A stretch of 64,000 nucleotides of DNA, from positions 29,934-93,933 of the forward strand of contig NZ_CANMDB010000012.1 of the NCBI RefSeq assembly GCF_947496515.1, in the 5' to 3' direction. The stretch's first letter is position 1; each line of letters starts with the position of its first letter. The DNA is from an uncultured Roseobacter sp. (GTDB lineage Bacteria > Pseudomonadota > Alphaproteobacteria > Rhodobacterales > Rhodobacteraceae). The notes beneath the pieces were generated by a model. The model did not search any database, was not told where the DNA came from, and saw nothing but the letters and a program-made list of their open reading frames with translations. Both the position numbers and the translations under genes were made by a program. Positions 52,300 to 61,800 of the stretch are shown one piece after another.

Positions 52300-53718
52300 G
52301 GGAGTGGGCAAAAGTTGGGGGTGTTCGGTTAAGCTACAGGAGTTTTTCAATTACTGGAGGCTGACATGGATGTTCGGATTACCGTGGAGACAAGTTCCGA
52401 GACTGGAGAGAAGCGGACGGAAGAGCTTCTTCATCTCAATCTAGCCGACAAGTGTCATAGCCATTTGGGGCTCCGGCTCGAACAAGCGAAAGCACTTCTG
52501 GTGCAACTCCAAGGATCAATTCTACGACACCAGATGGAAGAAATTTCTGCGGCGAGCCGGACCTGCCCCTGCTGTGGTCGCACCAGACCCGTTCACGATT
52601 ACCGGACCAGAGTGCTCGACACGCTCTTTGGCAGGTTTCGGTTGAGGGTCCTTCGGCGTCGCAAATGTTCTTGTCGCTTGGGAGAAGGCGACGCCCTCTC
52701 ACCCTTTGCACAGGTCCTCCGTGACCGCGCGACACCTGACTTGAGGATGCTTCAGGCCGAGCTCGGTGCCCGCCATTCGTTTCGGGAAGCTGCCCGGATC
52801 TTGGAGACGTTTCTGCCCTGCGCTCGGCAACACAATACGACCGTGCGGAACCGCCTCGACATAGTCGCGAAAGACATCACCGACGCAAAGCCGCCGGTGA
52901 GCAAAACCCTCTCCTCACAACCTTTAACCGTGTTCATTGACGGAGCTCACATTCGGTGCAGGCCAGAGTATCAGAAACGGCATCTCGATGTTGTGGTAGG
53001 CAAGATTGAAACCCACGACATGTGCCGCCGCTTCGGTCTTGCGCCACAAGCTGCGACTTCGTCTTCCAATCAACTTCGGCGCGATTTGGACGCCCTCGGC
53101 TGGGACGGTCGGCGACCCGTCACCGTGATTTCGGACGGGGAGGCCGCGCTCCCGAATCTCATTCGCGGGGCAACCAAAGGAAAGATACGACACATCCTCG
53201 ATTGGTGGCATATCTCGATGCGGGTTCAGCATGTGCAGAACGCCATCAAGGGCCTCGTGCAGAGGAAGGACTTCCCGGGAACAACCGCTCTTCTTATGAC
53301 CCCCGTCGAGACATTGAGATGGAACCTTTGGCACGGAGAAATTCAGGTTGCCGCGACCCATCTTCAATGGCTGATCGTCGATTGCGCGAGGCTTGCAAAA
53401 TTCGAAACCGCGTTTCGAGACCAAGCACAGAAAGCGCTCGCCCGCTGCCATGATCTGTATAGCTATCTAGCCAACAACCTCGGCTCGCTCGTCGACTATG
53501 GTCGAAGGTATCGACGGGGCCTGCCGATCTCAACTTCTCGCGCCGAAGGGTGTGTCGACGACATCGCAAACGCACGCATGAGCAAACGTAGTCGTATGAG
53601 ATGGTCGCCACGCGGAGCCCACAATGTGGCCGTCACCAGAGCCGCTGTTCTCGATGGGCGTCTGTCAGTCTCCAATCATAGGATCGCTGCATAACACCCC
53701 CAGCTTTTGCCCACTCCC
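52300..53718 (+). mobile_element. Complete ISKra4-type insertion sequence
   Basis: Terminal inverted repeats of 26 bp with one mismatch bound the element: the left starts gggagtgggcaaaagttggg (52300-52325) and the right is its complement with one change (53693-53718). One intact transposase gene lies between. No direct target repeat was evident. It sits inside the remains of an IS3-family element. Confidence 0.85.
52366..53694 (+). CDS. ISKra4-family transposase
   Basis: The 442-aa protein has a zinc-finger-like CPCCGRTRPVHDYRT near residue 66, a Cys-rich segment (RRRKCSCRLGEG), then the catalytic region: LTVFIDGAHIRCRPEYQ (Asp), VTVISDGEAALPNLI (Asp), ILDWWHISMRVQHVQNA, and SRAEGCVDDIANARM (Glu) near the C-terminus. 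This is the ISKra4 layout. The gene ends inside the right inverted repeat. No lesion is visible, so it may be active. Confidence 0.85.
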   Translation: MDVRITVETSSETGEKRTEELLHLNLADKCHSHLGLRLEQAKALLVQLQGSILRHQMEEISAASRTCPCCGRTRPVHDYRTRVLDTLFGRFRLRVLRRRKCSCRLGEGDALSPFAQVLRDRATPDLRMLQAELGARHSFREAARILETFLPCARQHNTTVRNRLDIVAKDITDAKPPVSKTLSSQPLTVFIDGAHIRCRPEYQKRHLDVVVGKIETHDMCRRFGLAPQAATSSSNQLRRDLDALGWDGRRPVTVISDGEAALPNLIRGATKGKIRHILDWWHISMRVQHVQNAIKGLVQRKDFPGTTALLMTPVETLRWNLWHGEIQVAATHLQWLIVDCARLAKFETAFRDQAQKALARCHDLYSYLANNLGSLVDYGRRYRRGLPISTSRAEGCVDDIANARMSKRSRMRWSPRGAHNVAVTRAAVLDGRLSVSNHRIAA

Positions 53719-53895
53719 TAAGTCCAGCCTCAATTATCAAAGTAAGTGCTAATTCGCATATTTAAGTGAAAAGCTAAGATGTTGAAATTGCGTAGAACAA
53801 ATTATCAGCTTTAAGAGCTAAGTCACATCATAATCGCGGTGGCTGTTTGCCGGATAGAAGGTGACGCGAGCTCACCAATCTGGAGTAATAATCGG

Positions 53896-54562
53896 ATGCT
53901 TCACTTCATCAAAACTTTCATATCGGTGGTGGCGATTGCGGGCATGCTTTGGAGTCCCACGCCGAGGGCTGCCTCTGCCGAGGACGCTGCCCCAAATCCC
54001 GCATCGCCTGCTGTCGATCTGATGTGGAACCGAACGGGGCTGGCGGCGATCTTTCTGTTGCTGGTCAAGTCGCCGCAGAGGCGGGACTATGTCCTGACGT
54101 TGATTGACAGAAAGACCGGCGCGAAGGCTTTGACAGCTTAAGTGGAGGATGGCGCGCTGTTTCCAGGTGCTGGTGCCGCCGGGCCGCTTTCGTGTGCGCT
54201 TCGCTGCACGTCGGGTCTGGGGGGGCGATGAGAAACGCTTTGGTCCGGGCGCGCTAACTGAGCGGTTTGAGTTGGAAGCGCCGCTCATCTTCGAAGTCCG
54301 CGACCCGGGCATCAAGGCCGGGCATATCATCGACCTGTCCATGGCGGCGATCGGGCAGATAGCGCAGACGTTGGCGCTTTTGGTATGTCAGACTAATCGA
54401 TCGAACGTCTTCCGCTTGCCCGTTGGTCGTGAGATCGATCTTGCGTTCCCGAATGTGGAGAGTCGGCATTTGATCCCATCCTGGCGCGGGCAGTTGGTCT
54501 TTCTGAGCGGCACAGTAGTAAGGTGCTTCGTCCCCCAATCCATTTCGCGTGTCGCGGGTTAG
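53896..54562 (+). pseudogene. Decayed secreted protein gene, copy B
   Basis: A signal-peptide start (FIKTFISVVAIAGMLWSPTP) leads to DLMWNRTGLAAIFLLLVKSP and stops at a TAA (54139-54141) where copy A has a Tyr. A one-base insertion a few bases later shifts the frame, after which RCFQVLVPPGRFRVRFA, LIFEVRDPGIKAGHIIDLS continue. It is thus the same gene family as 91-748, with a nonsense codon and a frameshift. The family is unknown to me. Confidence 0.6.
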
Positions 54563-55079
54563 GGCAGCATCACGCCTTGTCGACGGGGGTCTGTGGGGGA
54601 TAGTGAAGCTTGGGGCATGGGGTGTGCGGGGCGTGGCAAGGTCTCGCGTTAACCATATTTGAGAAATATGGTGAATTAGTTAATGCTCGCGTTTAACGAT
54701 AACTGGACTGTGATAGCGTGCGAGGCAGGAATTCCGAGCCTGTGTGCAAAGAAGTTTTGGCGCGTATTTGATCCAGGTCAAGGTCCGCATCTTGGTAAGC
54801 GTCACAGCTTAGCTTTGGGTAGGGTATGATGGGCTGCAATTTAGATAGGAATTTAACAAAGAGCGGGTGAGGGTTTTAGAACAGAAAGCAACGCAAAGAG
54901 CTTTCTTTGACAGAAGTTTCGGAGATAAAGAGGTTTTGGCGAGTTCAAAAGGAAAAGACGCCCACAATAAAGCTGGGCAAATTTAGGTTGAATGCAAAAA
55001 GTGAGTAGCTCTATTTTTCACAGTCGCCGCAACAATCCGCATACAGCGAACTAAGGTTTGGACCATGCAGGAGTAAAAG
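54563..55079. other. Non-coding stretch with a perfect palindrome
   Basis: No credible gene was found. ACCATATTT-GAG-AAATATGGT at 54652-54672 is a perfect 9-bp dyad with a 3-base centre, flanked by GTTAA words. The A+T-rich 3' half leads to the small gene at 55080. It may hold a promoter or operator. Confidence 0.4.
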
Positions 55080-55283
55080 ATGAAGTTCAATAAAACAAGG
55101 CAAAAACAGTTATGTTTTTTTGTCGCCGCTTGGAGTGTATTCCTGTGGTTCAAAGTATTTCCAGAATCTAGGCCAGAAAGATACTCTGATTCAGAGTATA
55201 TCTTTGATTTCGGGGTTTTTGTATTTCCTATTATCGTGCTTCTGGCCTTTTTAAAGGAGCATTCTGATGGGAAAGGGAAATAG
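55080..55283 (+). CDS. Small membrane protein, 67 aa
   Basis: The ATG follows GGAGTAAAAG at a good distance. The peptide has a basic start (MKFNKTRQKQ), a first membrane segment (LCFFVAAWSVFLWFKVF), a short loop and a second segment (FGVFVFPIIVLLAFL), then a basic tail. No family was recognised. Local base composition is A+T-rich, suggesting acquired DNA. Confidence 0.5.
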   Translation: MKFNKTRQKQLCFFVAAWSVFLWFKVFPESRPERYSDSEYIFDFGVFVFPIIVLLAFLKEHSDGKGK

Positions 55284-55375
55284 GGATCTTTGATTTCGGT
55301 GAAATATCTTCTAGGCAAGCAAACTTTGATTCATTATCAGATTAGGCATTTGTTATGTAGAAGTTTGCCTAAGAC

Positions 55376-55843
55376 CTAAAAATCGAAACCATATATTGAG
55401 CCAAGTCTGCCAAACCCGAGTTTGCTAAGGATCCTAGAATACTTCTCAATTTCCACGCCTGTGGATTGACTGAGTATGACCCGAGAGGCTCCTCTGTGCT
55501 TAGCCCACTTCAGGTATGCTTTTGAGATTTTGCTTATCGGGAGATTCTTAGAAGATTTAGAGCTTGAGAACATTGCAATATCGACTGCGAGAAGTTCATC
55601 CGAGAAGATAAATGGAACAATTTCGGCGGCGAAGAAACCAGATGCCCATTCGCCATCAGTGGCTACCAATAACAAAGTATCTTCGTCGCCTAACAGAAAC
55701 TCGAATAAGTTCGATATCTTACTGGAGTTTGGTTTGAAGTGGCGAAATTCACTGCTCTCCAGCATTTCATGAGCTAGCCGCATCAAATCAGGAAGATCGG
55801 ATTCACTGCCTTCCCTTAACCTCATCAACATCCGAAACCTCAC
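55376..55843 (-). CDS. GNAT-like acetyltransferase
   Basis: The 155-aa protein opens like phage- and island-borne GNATs (LREGSESDLPDLMRLAHEML), continues with LLVATDGEWASGFFAAEIVPF and ends IEKYSRILSKLGFGRLGSIYGF, where the family has the GF...G..Y pattern. The start is a GTG; a slightly later Met is possible. It is A+T-rich and lies head-to-head with the RTX gene, 15 bases apart. The substrate is unknown. Confidence 0.5.
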   Translation of the reverse strand: MRFRMLMRLREGSESDLPDLMRLAHEMLESSEFRHFKPNSSKISNLFEFLLGDEDTLLLVATDGEWASGFFAAEIVPFIFSDELLAVDIAMFSSSKSSKNLPISKISKAYLKWAKHRGASRVILSQSTGVEIEKYSRILSKLGFGRLGSIYGFDF

Positions 55844-55858
55844 CCGAAAGAAACCACT

Positions 55859-58800
55859 ATGCCTAAGTTGTCATATGAACTCCTACTCGTCCATCGACCT
55901 ATCAACTGGTGCCCAAACGGTGGCGGTCGCTCGAGAGGGCGCGATGCGCGCACTCCTGACCAGCCGTCGTCAGAGACGCAGACTCGCGAGCATGGATATG
56001 ATGACCTTGACGGTGCGCTATCAAGTCTCGGATCGTCCTCAGATCGCCGAGGTCAAGATCGACCATCCTCTGGCGATCGTGATCATGGGTACGACGATTT
56101 GGGTGATCGACTTGGCAGCCTGGGCGTGCCTTCAATGTCAAGTGATCGCGACCGTGGAGAAAGTGGTTCCGGTGGTCCCAAGGGGCGCGCGAGCGATGCG
56201 TTTCACAACGCGAATCCCGGAGGTCGGTATGGGGGCGACAGCAGAGATCAAAGTAAGAATGGAAAAAACTATGGCTTGAGCCCTGATCTACAAACAGCAA
56301 TTAGTGCGGCGGCCGATGCCGTAGGCGATTTTGTAGACAATGTCTCTAACCGCCTCGATGACAGCATATTCGGCAAGGCTGTCAAGATAGGTTCGAAGAT
56401 GCTTGGGGTTTTTGGTGGGACGGCTGCAAGTACTGCCCTTGCTTACGCTGACGATGGTGCAATTGATAGAATCGAGAAGGGCGGTATCGTCGGCGGTGGG
56501 CTTGGTAGCCTCGCTGCTGCGGGAGCGGTTGTTACAACTGGCATCGCTACTGGCCCTGTCGGTTTGGTGATCTCGGCAGGTGTTGTCGCGGTGGGGGGCA
56601 TCCTTGGCAGTAAATTGGGGGAGGACCTAGCCGGATGGTCAGCTAAAGATAACTTTAGCCCACCCGGTAACATTACCGTCGAAGTTGAGCTGCCAGATGG
56701 CCAGATTGAAACACAGACACATACGCTGGCCGGCGAAAACCGGAATGCCGTTACCGGAGAGCACTCATATGAATACGTCAGCACATTCAAAAAGAGTGGA
56801 GAAAAACAGGGCCAAACAATACGTCAGACCTTTGATAAAAAAGATATGCGCGGTATCGCCAAAGGCTGGGAAGAAAACCAATTGGGCAAGGACAAGGACC
56901 CGGCTCCCGAAGCCCCATTTGATAGTATTATTCAGGACCTTCGGTCAACCATTGCGGAAGCGCAAAATATCCGAAATTGGACGAACTTAGACCCGGCAGA
57001 CCACTATAACTGGAGGGGCTCTCTCAAGCCTGTTCTTCTTGACTTGGATGGCAATGGCATCGAAATCACCGAGCTGAGCAAATCGACGATCTTCATGGAT
57101 GCAGGCGGCGATGGGCTTCTGCACCGCACTGCCTGGGCCGGCGCGGGCGACGGGGTGCTCTTCATCGATGATGACGGCGATGGCGCGATCTCGGAGAAGC
57201 GGGAGTTTGTCTTCACCGAGTGGGACCCGACTGCAACGGATGATCTGGCAGCACTGCGGGCGGTGTTCGACAGCAGTGACGATGGTGTACTGGACGCCTC
57301 GGACGACCGCTTCGCGGACTTCAAGGTCCTCGTGACCAACCCGGACGGATCGACTACAGCGAAGACGCTCACCGAATTGGGCATCACCTCAATCGACCTG
57401 ACCGCGGACACCACCCGGATTGAGCTGCCGGATGGGTCGATGATCACTGGCGAGACGACGTTCACCCGCGCAGACGGCACAACCGGCAAAGTGGCCAATG
57501 CAACGCTCGTGGCCGAGGCGCAAGGATACCGGGTAGAGCAGTCCGAGGGCATCGATGGCGCGGGCAACCGGGTGGTCGTAAACACCGCCTTCAGCGCCAC
57601 GGGCGATATCGCCTACGTGATCACGTCTGTGACAAGCCCGGACGGCGCGCAAATCACCAACAGCTATGATGACAACGGCGATGGTGTGGTGGATCGCCTC
57701 CAGAAGATCACCACCTTGACGGATAATAACGGGAACAAAACAGAAACAACCTCAAGTAGTATCGGCTCGGATCCGGCAACCGCCATTCTTGTCAGCCGTG
57801 TGGTCACGACCACAAGCGCGGATGGTTCGGATGTAACGATCCAGCGGGACAGCACCGGCGGTGGCTGGTTCGATCAGGAAGAGATCCGCACGACGGCACC
57901 CGACGGCAGCCGCAGCATCGTAATCAACGATCTGGCGCAGGACGGGTCGGTCATTCGCGGCTCGAGCGAGACTACGTCAGTCAACGGGCTGATCCGCACA
58001 AAAGGGACCGATGAGGACGGTGATACCGTCGCAGATGCCACGGTCAGCCACAGCATCACCGAGCATGCGGACGCGAGCCGCACTGAGAGCACCGACACAC
58101 GCAATCAGGACGGCAGTCTGCGGTCCTCCGAAGTGATGGTCGTCGGCCCCGATGGCGAAAGCAAAGTGATCCGGCGAGATGCGGACGGTGACGGGCTCGC
58201 GGAAACCGTCGAGGACCTTGCCATCACGCTCAATGCCGGAGGTGACAGCACATCGCTGCTGCGGGTCGAGAATGGTGACGGCAGTCTGCGCAGCGAAACG
58301 ACCCAGACCCAGTCAGCGGACGCGCTGACGAAGACGATTGCATCGGATGTGGACGGTGACGGCGACATCGACAGCACAACCGTCGATGCGACCGTGATCC
58401 ACGGCGACGGGAGCCGAGAGAATACGGTGACGGTGACCAACACGGATGGTTCCGTTCGGTCGATGCAGAAGAAAACCCTCGGCGCAGACAAGGTCAGCTC
58501 GGAAACCTGGGTTGATCTGGATCAGGATGGTGTCTTCGACGCGGACGAGCGGATCCGTTCAGTCACGATCGACACGGTCACGGAGGAGCGGACCACACTG
58601 GATCAGACCCGTGCTCTCGATGGAACCGTGCTGGCCAGCACCACAACGCTCTCCTCGAAAAATGGCCTCACGATCACCACCTCTGTGGATGCGGACGGGG
58701 ATGGCGATGTCGACACGATCGTCTCCGACACGACAGCGATGAATGGCGCAGGCGTGTCAATGCAGACCGTCGAGACGCGCAACCAGAATGGCACGTTGCG

Positions 58801-61800
58801 CGACAGAACCGTGGAGATCACCAGCACCGACGGGCTGACCACGACAACGACGGCGGATCTCGACGGGGATGGCGTGCTCGACAGCCAGACCTTGGACGTG
58901 CGGGTCCTGGAGGCGGACGGTGGCGTTACCCGCACGGTATCGGCCTATGCCGGCGATGGCACGACCCTGTTGAACCGGACGACCTCGACGGAAAGCGCGG
59001 ATCGCCGGATCAAGACGACCGATCTGGATACCGATGGCGATGGCATCATCGACGAGCGGACGACCTCCACCGAGGCAGTGGACGGCGCGACGGTTGTCAG
59101 TGGCGTCAGGTCCAGCGCCGACGGCACGAAGATTTCCGCCTCGCTGACGTCGGTTAGCGCCAACGGCCTTGTCTCGAGGACCGAGCGGGACCTGGATGGA
59201 GACGATGTCGCCGACGTCATCGAGGAGACCGCTACCGTCCTGAATGCGGACGGTAGCCGGACAACCACCACGACAGTTCTGAACGGCGATCTGAGTTTGC
59301 GGGGGACGACCATCTCCACTGTCAGCGACGACACGCTGACCGCGCGCGCGCAGCGGGATGCGGATGGCGATGGCGTCTTCGAGCGGGACCAGACCAGCAC
59401 GAGCCTGCTGAACGCCGACGGCACGTGGGTCACAGCGGATGAAACACGTGCGGCCGACGGCCGTCTGCTGACATCGATTGCGACCGCGGTGAGCGACGAT
59501 GGTCTGACCACGCGCATGCGCTACGACAGCGATGGCGACGGCATTGCGGACCTCGAGAGCGAGGCAACGACGGTTCTGCACGACGACGGGGGTCGCACGG
59601 TGACGCGCGACTTGCGGGAAGCCGGCGGTGGTCTGCGTGACAGCACCAGGACAACTCGGAATGACAATGACAGCTCCGTTCTTGTCGAAGCGGATGTCAA
59701 CGGTGACGGCGTTGTTGACATGATCACTTCGCGCGTGCTGGCGGAGAGCGGCATCCTGACCGAGACCGTCACGGAGCTTTCCGCCATGGGCGATCTGCAA
59801 AGCCGTAGCGAAACGGTCACGAGCGCCAATGGCCTTACAGTGACATCCCGGCTGGACGAGGACGGCGACGGTGTGTTCGAACGCACCAGCCAGGCGACAT
59901 CCGTGCTCGACGCAGATGGCTCCAGGACCACCACGATTGTGGAAACCGGTGCCGATGGCAGCCGTTTTGCAGGATCGGCGGTGACGGTCTCGGATGATGG
60001 CACCACGACGACAGAATTGGTGGACGCAGACGGCAACGGCGCCGATGAGCGCACCACCACCTCGTCGCTGTCCTGGTCTCTCGATGGGATCTGGACCGAG
60101 ACCGTTCAGGCGACGGCCGAGAACGGAGACCCGCTGAACAGCCGATCAAGCGTGACCAGCGCAGACGGTCGAACCGTCACGACAAGCCTCGACGCGGATG
60201 GAAACGGGTTTGACGACGAGATCGTCACCACATCACTCGGTGATGACGGGGCGGTCACGACGGAAACAACCTACCATTCGACGGGCGGCGCTCTGATCGC
60301 CAAACAGTCTTCCTTGCTGTCGGCAAACGGCCTGACACGGCTCACGACCCTGGATCGCGACGGCGATGGCACGTTCGAGTTGCGCAGCATGGATCGCACG
60401 ACGCTGAAGCAGGACGGGGCCACGCATCGTGTGGTGGAGCACCGTGATGGTCACTATGTGGCGCTCGGTCGAGAAGAGTACCTAACCAGCGATGATGGTC
60501 TGTCGGTCACGGCGCATCTGGACCTTGACGGCGACGGTGTGGAGGAGGCCTTCACCACCGACGTCACCGAACTGCGCTCGGACGGGGGTGCCGTTCGTGC
60601 ACAGTTGAGCCGAGACGCGACCGCAACGCTCATGTCCGAGATCACAACGACCACGAGCGGAAACGGCCTCGAAACATTTGTGGTCGCAGATTACGACGGC
60701 GATGGCAGGGCGGACCGCCACGTCTCGCGGATCGAAAGCGGTACTGGCGCGGTGAAGCAGACGACCCAGGACTTCGGGGCAGGATATACCCTGACCCGCG
60801 CTATTGCCGAAACGATCACTGGCGATGGACGCGCACGCACCCAAACGATCGATCTTGATGGCAACGGATTTGAGGACCGGCGTGTACAATTCAACGAGGA
60901 TCTCAGTCGTGGGCTGACGTCGGTTCACTCTGACCTGAAAATGGATGGCTCGATATCTGCTGAAGTAAAGACCACGCAATCTGCAAACGGCATGGCCCGG
61001 GCGCAGCATTTTGACTTTGACGGGGACGGCTCCGCCGATCGCAGCCGGACGTGGGACACAACGTTCGCTGATGATGGCAGCGTGGTTGTCAGTTTTGCCG
61101 AGCGTTTTGGTCAAAGCAGCGTCGCGATGCGCGAAACTGTCACGACCTCCGCCAATGGCTACCGCACGGTGACCGAGACGGACATGGACGGCGACGGCGT
61201 CATCGACGGTACAAAGACCACCCTGACGACATATGGCGCGGATGGCAGCACGACCACGACGGCGGTGACGCGCTATGCGGACGATGAGCTGCGATCCAAC
61301 GTCACGATCACGACCAGCGCTGACGGTCGGACCAGCAGCGAGATTGCGGACTACGACGGCAATGGCATTGCCGACAAACAAATCTCGCGCAGCCTACGAT
61401 CCGACGGGCAGGAAGTGGTCATCGAGCGGTCGTTCAACGAAGGCGGCAGCGAGACCAACCGGTTCGTGACGACGACCTCGTCCGACGGGCTCGTGACCAC
61501 CTTCCTCCGGGACGGCAATCTGCAAACCATCACCCGCTCCGTCGTGGATCCTCGTAGCTATGTCTGGGACAACGGCGTGACTGCCTCGGTTTCAGGAGAA
61601 AGAATCGTCGTTTCACACGAGTTCGACACGTTTGGAATCGAAACCTGGACGAGCGAAAAAAGCTATTACAGCAGCTCCGGCGTGCTTTTGAGGGAGACCG
61701 CTGAAGCGCGCCTCGATCAATCCGCCATGAACCGGGTCCTGGATGAAGCGGCGCGCATTTTCGATACGGTTCTTGATAGGGACATGGACTTCAACGAGAT

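Noticed and set aside
55875..56279. A 134-codon plus-strand frame at the RTX gene start
   Set aside because: It overlaps the giant frame out of phase and has no domain; the giant frame is open from 55859 through the repeats.
58757..61381. Several long minus-strand frames under the RTX gene
   Set aside because: They repeat with the same period as the DxDGDG units and are antisense by-products of that repeat; the plus frame is continuous over 8 kb.
58000..61400. CRISPR or intergenic satellite in the repetitive region
   Set aside because: The period is codon-phased with conserved DxDGDG protein motifs, so it is a coding repeat.
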